From: Shimazuella soli
GTDB taxonomy: Bacteria; Bacillota; Bacilli; Thermoactinomycetales; Thermoactinomycetaceae
Length of the DNA: 64,000 bases
NCBI RefSeq assembly: GCF_022511585.1
Contig: NZ_JAKWBN010000001.1
Span: forward strand, 62,001-126,000
Direction of reading: 5' to 3'
The translations under genes were made by a program, and so were the position numbers. Position 1 is the stretch's first letter. Each line of letters starts with the position of its first letter. Positions 9,010-17,915 of this stretch are shown piece after piece. The notes under the pieces were generated by a model. That model was not told the origin of the DNA, ran no database searches, and saw nothing but the letters and a program-made list of their open reading frames with translations.

Positions 9010-10215
9010 ATGCAAGGAAAAAGAAGTACATTTGCATTGCTTGCGTTAGCTATAAGTGCATTTGCGATCGGAACCACGGAAATTATCAGTGTAGGGCTAT
9101 TACCACTTATTTCATCTGATTTAAATATACCGGTCACCACAGCTGGTTTGACCGTTTCCTTATATGCTTTAGGTGTTACGATTGGAGCGCCTGTTCTTAC
9201 ATCATTGACTTCACGAATGTCGCGGAAATCGCTGCTACTATGGATCATGATAGTATTTATCATCGGAAATAGTATTGCAGCAGCAGCAACCAATATCGGT
9301 ATATTATTACTTGCTCGTGTAGTGTCTGCTTTTGCCCATGGTGTTTTTATGTCCATTGGTTCCACGATTGCGGCTGATTTGGTACCGGAAGATCGAAGGG
9401 CAAGCGCGATCTCTATGATGTTTACAGGATTAACAGTAGCTACTGTGACAGGTGTACCATTTGGAACTTTTCTTGGTCAGCAACTAGGCTGGAGAACAGC
9501 CTTTGTAGCCATTGTAATCGTAGGGATTGTAGCATGGATTGCTACGATATTTCTTATTCCCTCTGATTTACGCAAAGGCAAGCCAACGAATTGGAGAGAT
9601 CAGACAAAATTAATTACCAATGGTCGACTTCTATTGATTTTTATCATTACTGCTTTAGGTTATGGAGGTACATTTGTTGTATTTACGTATCTGACTCCAT
9701 TACTTCAAGAGATATCCGGCTTTAAAGCATCTACGGTTGCGATTATATTGCTTGTTTATGGTATCGCCATTGCGATTGGAAACACGGTCGGTGGGAAAAT
9801 GGCAAATAAAAAACCTATTCAAGCATTATTTTTTATGTTTTTGGTGCAAGCTATTGTATTATTTGTGTTTACTTTCACTGCACCATTCCCAATTGCATCA
9901 CTTATAACGGTATTCTTTTTGGGTTTGTTTGCTTTCATGAATGTTCCCGGACTGCAAGTGTATGTAGTTATGCTTGCAGAGCGTTTTGTGCCAAGTGCAG
10001 TGGATGTAGCATCGGCTATTAACATTGCAGCCTTTAACGCTGGTATTGCCTTGGGATCGTATATGGGGGGATGGATTACGGACCAAATGGGATTGATTCA
10101 TACTCCATGGGTCGGTGGTCTTATGGTAGTAGCAGCAATAGTTTTAACAGCTTGGAGTTGGAGCTTGGAAAAAGACGATTCATCCTATAGAGAAGGAGTT
10201 AAGAAAAGTGCCTGA
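9010..10215 (+). CDS. MFS transporter, DHA1 family drug/arabinose efflux type
   Basis: Twelve-helix major facilitator (401 aa). The start region LLALAISAFAIGTTEIISVGLLP and the loop SRMSRKSLLLW (motif A) match the AraJ/YdhP/PbuE group of exporters; the later segment VTGVPFGTFLGQQLGWR is the antiporter motif C area. The ATG at 9010 sits seven bases after AGGAGGG; the GTG at 9007 is less well placed. It overlaps the aldo-keto reductase by 8 bases, so the two form an operon. Substrate unknown. Confidence 0.88.
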   Translation: MQGKRSTFALLALAISAFAIGTTEIISVGLLPLISSDLNIPVTTAGLTVSLYALGVTIGAPVLTSLTSRMSRKSLLLWIMIVFIIGNSIAAAATNIGILLLARVVSAFAHGVFMSIGSTIAADLVPEDRRASAISMMFTGLTVATVTGVPFGTFLGQQLGWRTAFVAIVIVGIVAWIATIFLIPSDLRKGKPTNWRDQTKLITNGRLLLIFIITALGYGGTFVVFTYLTPLLQEISGFKASTVAIILLVYGIAIAIGNTVGGKMANKKPIQALFFMFLVQAIVLFVFTFTAPFPIASLITVFFLGLFAFMNVPGLQVYVVMLAERFVPSAVDVASAINIAAFNAGIALGSYMGGWITDQMGLIHTPWVGGLMVVAAIVLTAWSWSLEKDDSSYREGVKKSA

Positions 10216-11050
10216 TCACTTGCAAGATACAACAATATTAAACAATGGGGTAAAAATGCCTTGGCTGGGACTTGGTGTATTCCAAGTAGAAGAAGGTCCT
10301 GAGTTGGTACATGCAGTAAAGACTGCAATTGCTCATGGTTATCGCAGTATTGATACCGCTGCAATTTATGCGAACGAAGATGGCGTCGGACAAGGAATAA
10401 AAGAAGGATTGGAAGCAGCAAATATCTCTCGTGAAGATTTATTTGTGACGTCTAAAGTTTGGAATGCCGATCTTGGGTATGAAGAGACACTAGCTGCTTT
10501 TGAAACTAGTTTAAAGAAGTTGAGCCTAGATTACTTGGATCTCTATTTGATTCATTGGCCGGTAGAAGGCAAGTATCAAGAGGCTTGGAGAGCAATGGAG
10601 AAGTTATATCACCAAAGAAAAATTCGAGCGATTGGTGTGAGTAATTTTCAAGTCCATCACTTAGAAAACTTGATGGAAAAAGCGGAGGTAAAACCAGTTA
10701 TCAACCAAGTGGAGTTTCATCCTCGACTTACACAAAAAGAGTTACGAGCATACTGCAAAGAACATGATATTCAAGTAGAAGCATGGTCTCCCTTGATGCA
10801 AGGACAACTTTTGAACAATGAAACAATCCAAGAAATAGGTAAAAAATACAACAAATCCGCTGCACAAGTCATCATCCGATGGGACCTGCAAAATAAAGTA
10901 GTGACCATACCAAAATCTACAAAAGAACAGCGGATTGTTGAAAATGCTTCGGTTTTTGATTTTGAGTTGACAGAAGATGAGATGGAACGAATCAGTGGAC
11001 TGAACCAAGATTTACGCGTAGGTCCAGACCCGGATAACTTTGATTTCTAA
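10208..11050 (+). CDS. Aldo/keto reductase (glyoxal/2,5-diketogluconate reductase type)
   Basis: NADPH-dependent TIM-barrel aldehyde/ketone reductase, 280 aa. The order of motifs is complete: GLGVFQVEEG, DTAAIYANEDGVG with the catalytic Asp and Tyr, the catalytic Lys in VTSKVWNAD, LIHWPV with the catalytic His, GVSNFQ, NQVEFHPRL and the cofactor motif IPKST. It is closest in pattern to Bacillus YtbE/YvgN. Start GTG overlaps the MFS stop, with GGAG about nine bases upstream. A role in aldehyde detoxification together with the exporter is inferred. Confidence 0.92.
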   Translation: MPDHLQDTTILNNGVKMPWLGLGVFQVEEGPELVHAVKTAIAHGYRSIDTAAIYANEDGVGQGIKEGLEAANISREDLFVTSKVWNADLGYEETLAAFETSLKKLSLDYLDLYLIHWPVEGKYQEAWRAMEKLYHQRKIRAIGVSNFQVHHLENLMEKAEVKPVINQVEFHPRLTQKELRAYCKEHDIQVEAWSPLMQGQLLNNETIQEIGKKYNKSAAQVIIRWDLQNKVVTIPKSTKEQRIVENASVFDFELTEDEMERISGLNQDLRVGPDPDNFDF

Positions 11051-11060
11051 TGTTTTAAGC

Positions 11061-11096
11061 AAAGTACTCCTTATCAATAGAAAGGGTACTTTTTTG
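11061..11096 (+). terminator. Terminator of the MFS-AKR operon
   Basis: AAAGTACTCCTT pairs with AAGGGTACTTT and is followed by TTTTTT. Confidence 0.85.
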
Positions 11097-11286
11097 TTGT
11101 GTTAACCTTCATAAAATCTTTTGTGTCCAAATGGTTAATTTCGGAAACAGATCTTCGAGAATCGATTATTCTCTTTAAAAATCAGATTTTAATTATAAAG
11201 AAAAAGGGATAAATTATGGCTTTATATGTGAAAAAATAGTAAAATATGAAATGTTAGTTCTTTTCCTGAAAAGGAGATTATACAAA

Positions 11287-11883
11287 ATGTTAAAAAATCA
11301 TGGCAAAAATCACAGAGAAGTAGAATTATCTCATGGAAAGCTTCATATCTTTGCCAATGATGAAGTTTTCGCATCGCTAGAAGACAAAGTGTATCATATG
11401 GCGGACAATAATTTGCAAATACCGCGAAATGTACACATGAGTTACACTCCTGATGCCCATGTGGGAATCGGAACATGTATCGGAACAACAGCCGTGTGGA
11501 ATATGCGAGATGGATTTGTCTCACCATCCATTGTGGGCTCGGATATCGGTTGTGGAATGCGTGTTCATTTGACCCCATTGAAAAAAGAAGATATTCAAGA
11601 TAAAAAACTACGAAGAGAGCTAATAAAATCGATTGAAAAATTTGTGCCAGCCAATGAACGGGCGGCATCTCATTATAAAAATATTCGGGTTGAAAAAATT
11701 GTTTCCGAAGGTTTACATGGTCTGCCACCTGAGTATATTCCAGACCGCTACACCCCCAAACAACGCAAGTCATTGACTCATGTCGAACATGCTAAGTTTG
11801 AATTTAATACCGATTTCTTAGAACATATCCCAGATAAAATGTGGAGCCGTGCTTGGCAGCAAGTGGGAACACTTGGTGGAGGT
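11287..11883 (+). CDS. rtcB: RtcB-family RNA ligase, exon 1 (N-terminal 199 codons)
   Basis: First exon of an RtcB 3'-phosphate/5'-OH RNA ligase gene interrupted by a group I intron. Residues carrying Mn2+ ligands are visible: SYTPDAHVGIGTCIGT and GSDIGCGMRVH (Asp and Cys metal ligands). The exon ends with the glycine codons of QVGTLGGG; the family continues with NHFIEIQ, which is found only 1062 bases downstream at 12946. Read without splicing, the frame runs just nine codons into the intron and stops at 11910. The ATG at 11287 (MLKNHGKNHREVELS) follows AAGGAG and is preferred over ATG 11251. Spliced product: 475 aa. Confidence 0.93.
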
Positions 11884-12945
11884 AAAAGGATTGCCTCCCT
11901 AGTACAGTAATGTATTAGTCAAAAACTCGTCCAAAACGGGAAACCCTGAGATGGGAATTCCGTGGGAAGCGATAATACGCCCCGTAGAGAGCAGAGGGAC
12001 TTGGGCATCCTACTAGCTTATGCTAGGGATGAAGGTGTGCTCCGAACTACAGGAAAAAGAACCTGTAGAGGTTGACAGAAATGATCAACCCGTTACGAAA
12101 TACTTGATTTCTTCGGAAAAATTAATATAATCATTTCAACAAACCCGAGGGGAAATGATTGTGAATATTGATTTGAGAAATCCTTCATATTCTTATTTTT
12201 TTGGTTTTATCCAAGCCGACGGTTCTATGTCATGTGAAAGTAGAGGGAGAGGAAGACTTACTATCGAAGTGAATTCAGATGATCAGGAAATTTTGGAATA
12301 CATCCAGAAGATAATTCCATGTACTTCTACAATATATACTCGTATTCGTGATACAAATTATAAAAAAGAATATAAGTCGTCAATTTTACGGGTATATGAC
12401 AATAAATTTCGTGATCAGCTTATTAAACTAGGTATGTTCTATGGAAAGAAATCATCTTTAATTTTTCCACCTAAATACTCCTATTCAGAGATAGATTATT
12501 TTAGAGGGTATATTGATGGTGATGGTTCTTTAGGACTCACTTCAAGTGGAATTCCTTTTCTTTCCATTGTAACTTCTAGTGAAGAATTTGCTAATGCATA
12601 CCTAAATTTTATTTATAAGATTACTGGGAAAGTAAAAACCAGTTCGCCAAATAAACGTGATAAAGTCCATAATATAGCTGTGTTTAAAGAGGATGCTCAA
12701 TCTATTGCAAAGGTACTTTATTATGAAGGATGCTTAGCAATTCCAAGGAAAATGGAAAAAGCAAAAGAAATTCTTAATTGGAAAAGACCAAAAACGATGA
12801 GGAAAATAAGAAACCGTAAAAGATGGACACATGAAGAAGATCAGTATATCATCTCCAATAGTATTGAGGATTCAGTCAAATTCCTCAATCGAACAAAACA
12901 AAGTGTTTCTATGAGGATATGGAGAATTCGTAATAGTAACAAATG
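11884..12945 (+). mobile_element. Group I intron with LAGLIDADG ORF, inserted in rtcB
   Basis: A 1062-base intron. P1: exon GGAGGT (11878-11883) pairs fully with GCCTCC (11893-11898), placing the required U.G wobble at the 5' splice site. P10: GATT (11889-11892), adjoining that guide, pairs with AATC, the first four bases of exon 2. P4: ACGG(G)AA 11936-11942 with TTCCGT 11958-11963. P6: GGG..GCG 11964-11971 with CGCCCC 11978-11983. P7: GAGCA 11989-11993 with TGCTC 12038-12042. P8: CATCC 12006-12010 with GGATG 12027-12031. A P9-like stem CTACAGG/CCTGTAG lies at 12047-12068. The intron ends in G (12945), as group I introns must. P3 is only weakly visible. Confidence 0.93.
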
Positions 12946-12946
12946 A
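12161..12946 (+). CDS. Intron-encoded LAGLIDADG homing endonuclease
   Basis: Monomeric double-motif homing endonuclease (about 261 aa). The two LAGLIDADG helices are FFGFIQADGSM near residue 15 and YFRGYIDGDGSLG near residue 120, each with its acidic catalytic residue. The C-terminus (RKRWTHEEDQYIISN onward) looks like a Myb/SANT-type helix-turn-helix, an extra DNA-binding module. ATG 12155 is too close to GAGGGG; GTG 12161 has the better spacing. The stop TGA (12944-12946) straddles the 3' splice site, its last base being the first base of exon 2. It lies downstream of the P7/P8/P9 core, in the 3' peripheral region. Confidence 0.92.
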   Translation: MNIDLRNPSYSYFFGFIQADGSMSCESRGRGRLTIEVNSDDQEILEYIQKIIPCTSTIYTRIRDTNYKKEYKSSILRVYDNKFRDQLIKLGMFYGKKSSLIFPPKYSYSEIDYFRGYIDGDGSLGLTSSGIPFLSIVTSSEEFANAYLNFIYKITGKVKTSSPNKRDKVHNIAVFKEDAQSIAKVLYYEGCLAIPRKMEKAKEILNWKRPKTMRKIRNRKRWTHEEDQYIISNSIEDSVKFLNRTKQSVSMRIWRIRNSNK

Positions 12947-13776
12947 ATCATTTTATTGAAATCCAAGCGATCCACATTCGGGAAGAAAATCGAGAAATTG
13001 CGGAAAAATGGGGACTGGAAGATGGACAAGTTGTCATCATGATCCACTCTGGTTCGAGAGCTTGGGGAGGAATGATGGGACCCAAGTACTCCAAAGATTT
13101 TAAAGAAGCGATGAGCAGATGGGGAGTTGGAACACCAGACCCTAATCTTGTTTATGCCCCAATTGATTCCGATCAAGGACAACAATATATCAATCTGATG
13201 TATTCCGCCTTAAATTTCGCAGTTGTGAACCGTCATATGTTAGCTTACGGTGTGCGAGAAGGCTTTAAGGAAGTGTTTGGCTCAGACTTTGAAGCTCCTG
13301 TGTTGTATGATCTGATGCATAATTATGCGTTGAAAGAGTTTCACCGCAATCAGCCAATGCTTGTTCACCGTAAAGGGACAACGAGAGCGCTGCCTGCTGG
13401 TCACTTCTTAAATACAGAAGCTTATAAAGAGACTGGGCACCCAGCACTCATCCCTGGATCGATGGGTACATCATCGTACATCATGGTAGGATCAAAAGAC
13501 GGAGAGAAAAACTTCTATTCTATCTGTCATGGTGCTGGCCGCGTTCGTTCCAGACGTGCTACCAAAGAGCTGATCACGATTGACGAATTTGCTGAGTCGA
13601 TGAAAGTAGGTACAGATGAAGAAGTATTAGTCAACCAGCGGACATTGCAGAGTATTCTCGATGAATGCCCACAAGCGTACAAAGATGTGGATCAAATCAT
13701 TGATTCCATCGAAGGAGCAGGGCTGGCGTCTGTTGTTGCGGAATGCAAACCATTAGCAGTTATCAAAGGTGTTTAG
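12946..13776 (+). CDS. rtcB: RtcB-family RNA ligase, exon 2 (C-terminal 276 codons plus stop)
   Basis: Second exon of the split rtcB gene. It opens with NHFIEIQ, where Asn and His are active-site/metal residues in characterised RtcB proteins, and continues with MIHSGSRAWG (metal His) and the guanylylation site SICHGAGRVRSRRA. The ligase joins 2',3'-cyclic phosphate or 3'-phosphate ends to 5'-OH ends using GTP. An ATG at 12943, just inside the intron end, could allow a separate C-terminal fragment but has no ribosome-binding site. Without splicing neither half would hold all the active-site ligands. Confidence 0.93.
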   Translation, partial: NHFIEIQAIHIREENREIAEKWGLEDGQVVIMIHSGSRAWGGMMGPKYSKDFKEAMSRWGVGTPDPNLVYAPIDSDQGQQYINLMYSALNFAVVNRHMLAYGVREGFKEVFGSDFEAPVLYDLMHNYALKEFHRNQPMLVHRKGTTRALPAGHFLNTEAYKETGHPALIPGSMGTSSYIMVGSKDGEKNFYSICHGAGRVRSRRATKELITIDEFAESMKVGTDEEVLVNQRTLQSILDECPQAYKDVDQIIDSIEGAGLASVVAECKPLAVIKGV

Positions 13777-13784
13777 TAGGGGGG

Positions 13785-13819
13785 AGTCCCCTTCATTGTT
13801 CGATACAATGAAGGGGACT
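13785..13819 (+). terminator. Long hairpin after rtcB
   Basis: A perfect 15-base stem AGTCCCCTTCATTGT/ACAATGAAGGGGACT with a five-base loop; the T-run is short, so it may act as terminator or RNA stabiliser. Confidence 0.7.
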
Positions 13820-13901
13820 TTACCAAATTGGGAAGTCCCTCACTTCTAAGCATAAGCGAAGATGGAGAGAGGCTCATCAGCGAGAAAGGGATGAAGAAAC
13901 G

Positions 13902-14816
13902 ATGAGAAATATTTCTGTTTATCATGTGGATGCTTTTACCAATGTTTCTTTTGGAGGAAATCCAGCAGGAGTTGTACCCCAAGCAGATGGTTTGACAGAA
14001 AAAGAGATGAAAAACATAGCAAAAGAGCTTAACCTGTCGGAGACAGCAATTCTTTTTTCCTCCGACCAACCTGGGATCGACTTCCGCGTTCGTTACTTTA
14101 CTCCTACAGATGAAATTGATTTTTGTGGTCATGCTACGGTTGGTCTTTCCTGGCTGCTAGCCACAAAGTATGGATGGAAAGATAAAGCAGACAAAATTGT
14201 ATTGGAAACCAATATAGGTACAATTCCTGTAGAGTTTTCAAAAGAAAAGGAAGAACTTACTGCTGTGACAATGACACAAGTTACCCCTAAAATTCAGAAT
14301 GTCCAAATGGATTCGGATGAGATAGCCCGAGTGGTTGGGATATCAACAGAGGCTTTGGATCAGAGATATCCAATAAAACTAGCATATACAGGCAATTGGC
14401 ATCTTATCGTTCCTGTTAAGTCTCAAAGCGATATTGAAACTGCTCAACCACTGCTCGATGAACTCAAAAAATTAAACCAGTCACAAAAGGCTAGCACAAC
14501 ACATTTGTTTACTTTTGATACAGTGGAACAAGGTTATGATTTGTACACCCGTGATTTTGCTCCGGCGGTTGGTATTCCGGAAGATCCTGTTACTGGCGCT
14601 GCAAATGGAGCACTTGCTGGATATCTTTTGTTAGAAGGAATACTCTCGTATGATCAAATGCAAAATCTCAGAATTGCCCAAGGTCATGCAATTGGGCGGC
14701 CTGGAACTCTGTTTGTATCCGTTAAGAAAGGAACATCTGACTTGGAACCTGTGATTCAAGTGGGTGGAACAGCAACTATCACAATAGAAGGAACTTTAAT
14801 GCTTCCCGAGAAATGA
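13902..14816 (+). CDS. PhzF-family isomerase/epimerase-like protein
   Basis: PhzF/diaminopimelate-epimerase fold protein, 304 aa. The N-terminus reads YHVDAFTNVSFGGNPAGVV with the conserved GNPAGV; the first half has the catalytic Glu in NLSETAIL and the strand RYFTPTDEIDFCGHATVG; the second half has PAVGIPEDPVTGAANGALAGYL. The family isomerises small carboxylated metabolites; most chromosomal members, including this one, have no known substrate. No phenazine genes are nearby. Start ATG follows an AAAGGGATG region. Confidence 0.9.
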   Translation: MRNISVYHVDAFTNVSFGGNPAGVVPQADGLTEKEMKNIAKELNLSETAILFSSDQPGIDFRVRYFTPTDEIDFCGHATVGLSWLLATKYGWKDKADKIVLETNIGTIPVEFSKEKEELTAVTMTQVTPKIQNVQMDSDEIARVVGISTEALDQRYPIKLAYTGNWHLIVPVKSQSDIETAQPLLDELKKLNQSQKASTTHLFTFDTVEQGYDLYTRDFAPAVGIPEDPVTGAANGALAGYLLLEGILSYDQMQNLRIAQGHAIGRPGTLFVSVKKGTSDLEPVIQVGGTATITIEGTLMLPEK

Positions 14817-15183
14817 AAACTAAGTGATTCTTTTTAATTTATAGATTTGCGAGTGGGAAAACCCATAGTTTGAATCATGGGATGATAACGAGCGTTGGAT
14901 TAGAGAGGGTTTATTCCTCTTATTTATCATTTTTTTAGTTTTGGGTAAATATAATTCTTCTATTTCATAGTGTGATGTCTACAGAATGTTGGCATACCCA
15001 AGTAGAATAAAAAAACACATGATCTCTAAGTGCATAGAGGTCATGTGTTTTCTATCGCTATTTATCTGATACGGAGATTTTTTCATTCACTTCATTTTCA
15101 CATCTAACTGGCTTTTTTCAAGAGAAAACAAAACTGCACTATCACTGTAAAACCCTATTGCCAATATTATCTTTTCTCTAGAC
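14817..15183. other. Intergenic stretch without a gene
   Basis: No credible coding frame. The left half holds a weak hairpin (CCCA/TGGG near 14860-14880); the right half holds the terminator described separately. AT-rich like its surroundings. Confidence 0.5.
15012..15052. terminator. Bidirectional terminator between convergent phzF-like and lipoprotein genes
   Basis: AAAACACATGA..CTCT pairs with AGAG..TCATGTGTTTT, flanked by A-run and T-run. Confidence 0.88.
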
Positions 15184-15627
15184 TTAATCTTTTGATTGAA
15201 GTTTTTCAGCTGTAAATTGTTTTTCTTTTGATATTTTTATCGGGGTATTGTCCGTTTTCCCACTAAACTGAACAATCAATTTATACTGTTGACCTATTTT
15301 TAGTTTATCGCTACTAAAGTAAGCAAAACAAGATTTGAGATCTGGATTACAATCCTTTGAAGAGGCATTGCCCATCCCTTCAATTTGAAAATTCCAATTA
15401 CCACTTACCTTTGCATTCGGTTTTATATTTATTAACTCCGCACTAGATGAATAAGCAGAATCCATTTCAGTTGGTTCAACAACACCTATTTTTATTTCTG
15501 GAATACTAGCAACATTTGAGCTTGTTTGTTCAGAACTTGATTTGGAAACAGAATCACCATTTGAATTTGTACAACCAACCAACGGCACACATAAAAAAAT
15601 GGAAAAAATAATAATGAGTTTTTTCAT
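15184..15627 (-). CDS. Putative lipoprotein of unknown function
   Basis: Exported lipoprotein, 147 aa. The signal peptide MKKLIIIFSIFLCVPLVGC ends in the lipobox LVGC, followed by a Ser/Asn-rich tether. The mature part looks like a small beta-rich domain with a Cys pair (KDCNPDLKSC). No family recognised. Start supported by CGGGAGGATAG. Monocistronic. Confidence 0.75.
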   Translation of the reverse strand: MKKLIIIFSIFLCVPLVGCTNSNGDSVSKSSSEQTSSNVASIPEIKIGVVEPTEMDSAYSSSAELINIKPNAKVSGNWNFQIEGMGNASSKDCNPDLKSCFAYFSSDKLKIGQQYKLIVQFSGKTDNTPIKISKEKQFTAEKLQSKD

Positions 15628-15742
15628 AATCTATCCTCCCGATGAATATGAGAAGATTTTAACTTTTTTAATTAATGTAGTCAACAAGTGTCAAAAAGAG
15701 ACTTGAATTGTTACATTTCATTCAAGTCATTTTTACACATGT

Positions 15743-16738
15743 TTAATGGGGGAATTTAAAAAACCGTTTCCCATATTCAGGTCGATATAGACTTTCATAA
15801 ATCGCAGTTTTGAAGTCCTCCAAAGGGTGCATCCTACCGATTGAAACCTGAAAGTCTATGCTTTTTGTAACATCGATAATCGCTTGAAGCATCTGTTGAT
15901 CTTTTTGTTCCGGTGGGGTCAGGAAGTATCGATAGAGATAGGCATGAATCCCGATGTTATTCATCAAAATATGATAGTTGTGAAGTTCAAATTTTTCTGA
16001 GCTAAAATTACCATAAATTACAACTTGTCCGCCGAATGACAGAGATTGAATTAGATCTCCTGTAACTGGTCCTCCAACTGCGTCAATAACACCATTTAAC
16101 CCCTTATTTTGTGTGATTTCTAAGATGAAATCCTTTATGTTTTTATCAGCTTTAGATAAATCGTATACATGAGAGGCTCCGAGTTCTTTTAAATCCAAAT
16201 GTTCATGTGTTTTTCTGACGATGGAAATGACATTTATACCTCTGTGCTTTGCTAGTTGTGATACCATTGTTGCAACATTTGAATTTCCTGCGGTAAGCGC
16301 AAGCCATTGACCCGATTGAACTTTAGACTGCTTAAGAAGATCCCAAGCTGTAATCAAGTTAAAGAATTGAGCAGCTTTTTCTATGGGATAATCGGATGGT
16401 AATGGAATTACCCATTCTGCGGGCACAGCAGCATATTCGGACCAAGTATTAAAATACCCAAAGGTCACGAGTGTTCCAGGTCTATAAGAGACTTCTTTGC
16501 CGGCTTTTGTAATAATCCCCGCACCATAATTTCCAGCGATTTGCCTCGGGAAGACAGGTTTCTTAGGTTCAGGATATAAATTTTGGATAAATAGAAAGTC
16601 CCCTGGGTTGATCGAAGCTGCTACCATCTTGACCAAAACCTCATTATCTTTTATTTCTGGAATCGAAAATTCACCTAGCTGTAAAGCAGCAAAATCATCT
16701 TTAGAAGAACCAAATTCATTAAAATAAATAGCTTTCAT
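15743..16738 (-). CDS. MDR-family zinc-type alcohol dehydrogenase / quinone (enoyl) reductase-like protein
   Basis: Medium-chain dehydrogenase/reductase, 331 aa. GroES-like N-terminal domain (NEVLVKMVAASINPGDFLFIQ), then a Rossmann domain with the loop LTAGNSNVATMVSQLAK and NGVIDAVGGPVTGDLIQS. Catalytic zinc Cys residues are absent, which points to the enoyl-thioester/quinone reductase branch (MECR/Etr1-like) using NADPH. Physiological substrate unknown. GAGGTG precedes the start. Confidence 0.85.
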   Translation of the reverse strand: MKAIYFNEFGSSKDDFAALQLGEFSIPEIKDNEVLVKMVAASINPGDFLFIQNLYPEPKKPVFPRQIAGNYGAGIITKAGKEVSYRPGTLVTFGYFNTWSEYAAVPAEWVIPLPSDYPIEKAAQFFNLITAWDLLKQSKVQSGQWLALTAGNSNVATMVSQLAKHRGINVISIVRKTHEHLDLKELGASHVYDLSKADKNIKDFILEITQNKGLNGVIDAVGGPVTGDLIQSLSFGGQVVIYGNFSSEKFELHNYHILMNNIGIHAYLYRYFLTPPEQKDQQMLQAIIDVTKSIDFQVSIGRMHPLEDFKTAIYESLYRPEYGKRFFKFPH

Positions 16739-16788
16739 TATGCCAACACCTCGAAGTTAACTTTTATAGTACTGTATCTTATTTCTTA

Positions 16789-17799
16789 TCAAGAAAGAGC
16801 GAGTAAATTTTGAAGTTGATTATTGATAAATTTTGTATCCTCATTATGGATGCCACGACCTGCAAAATGTCCCCATATCGAATCAATTGGCTGGAAGGTA
16901 GCATTGGGTATCTGTTCCGTTTCATATTTACTATCTTCAGGAGTAAAATATAAATCTGTTGTTCCAGGCATCACGACAGCTTTTGCCCGAATACTTTGGA
17001 GTGCTTTTTTGAAATCACCTTTATACAGGTAATTCGCACTAATGTCAGCATATTGTCCTGTCCATAGCATGGACAATAAATTATTGGCATCGATGCCTAG
17101 GAAGTTATTTTCCCAAAAGCCGCTTAGAAATTGTTCTAGGCTGTCATGCCCTAACGGTTGATAAGATTGTTCTCGATAGAAAGCTTGAGAAAAGCCCCAT
17201 CCAGCATAGACCCGGCCTATTGCTCGCATACTAACGATTGGTTGAGTCTCATATTCTCCATTTGCCCATTCGGTACTGGAAATCAAAGGAGCCTTCACTC
17301 CTTCTAAAAATACATAGGTGTGCGGCCAAGTCTTTGCCGTTCCGCAAAAAGGAGCAATTCGTTCCACCATATCAGGATAACTCGCTGCCCACTGAAATGT
17401 TTGAATTGCACCGAGTGACCAGCCGGTTACAAGTGCGATTTTTTCTATTCCAAATTGCTCTGTAATCAGACGATGTTGGAAAGATACATTATCAAAAATG
17501 GTGACCTTCGGAAATCTCCCTCTGTCATAAGGGGCAGGTGTGTTGCTTGGTGAAGAAGATAGTCCATTTCCAAATAAATTAGGGACAATAATAAAATATT
17601 TTTCTGGGTCAAGTGCCATACCAGGACCAATCAGCCATTCATTTTGGTAATGTTGATCTCCAAAAGCTGTTGGATAGACGATGGCATTACTCTTGTCCGC
17701 ATTCAGTGTCCCATATGTTTGATAAGCGAGAAAGGCATTTGGAAGTACTTCCCCTGATTGTAAGGTAACATCTCCCAGTGGAAAGATTTTATAATCCAT
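16789..17799 (-). CDS. Alpha/beta hydrolase of the MetX (homoserine O-acetyltransferase) family
   Basis: Alpha/beta-hydrolase of about 336 aa with the MetX-type start (GDVTLQSGEVLPNAFLAYQTYG), the LFGNGLSSSPSN stretch and the nucleophile elbow VTGWSLGAIQTFQWA with Ser. The family moves acyl groups to homoserine/serine, but many short members are uncharacterised hydrolases, so MetX activity is not certain. The preferred start ATG 17799 follows AAGAGGTG; the frame is open further upstream without support. Divergent from a LysR regulator that may control it. Confidence 0.82.
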   Translation of the reverse strand: MDYKIFPLGDVTLQSGEVLPNAFLAYQTYGTLNADKSNAIVYPTAFGDQHYQNEWLIGPGMALDPEKYFIIVPNLFGNGLSSSPSNTPAPYDRGRFPKVTIFDNVSFQHRLITEQFGIEKIALVTGWSLGAIQTFQWAASYPDMVERIAPFCGTAKTWPHTYVFLEGVKAPLISSTEWANGEYETQPIVSMRAIGRVYAGWGFSQAFYREQSYQPLGHDSLEQFLSGFWENNFLGIDANNLLSMLWTGQYADISANYLYKGDFKKALQSIRAKAVVMPGTTDLYFTPEDSKYETEQIPNATFQPIDSIWGHFAGRGIHNEDTKFINNQLQNLLALS

Positions 17800-17915
17800 A
17801 GGTAAACACCTCTTATTCATCTTTATAGCGTTAGTGTATACTGAGGTTATTATCAAGTAAATGAAATACATTTGACTTTTAGATTCAAAAATATTGACAA
17901 TAAGGATGAAAGAAC

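Noticed and set aside
11222..11773. 183-codon frame antisense to rtcB exon 1
   Set aside because: Composition and residue use are non-protein-like (many His, Cys, Phe); the opposite strand encodes conserved RtcB motifs.
12943..12960. Independent C-terminal RtcB gene starting at ATG 12943
   Set aside because: The ATG is made of intron bases, has no ribosome-binding site, and the split is fully explained by a group I intron with matching guide sequences.
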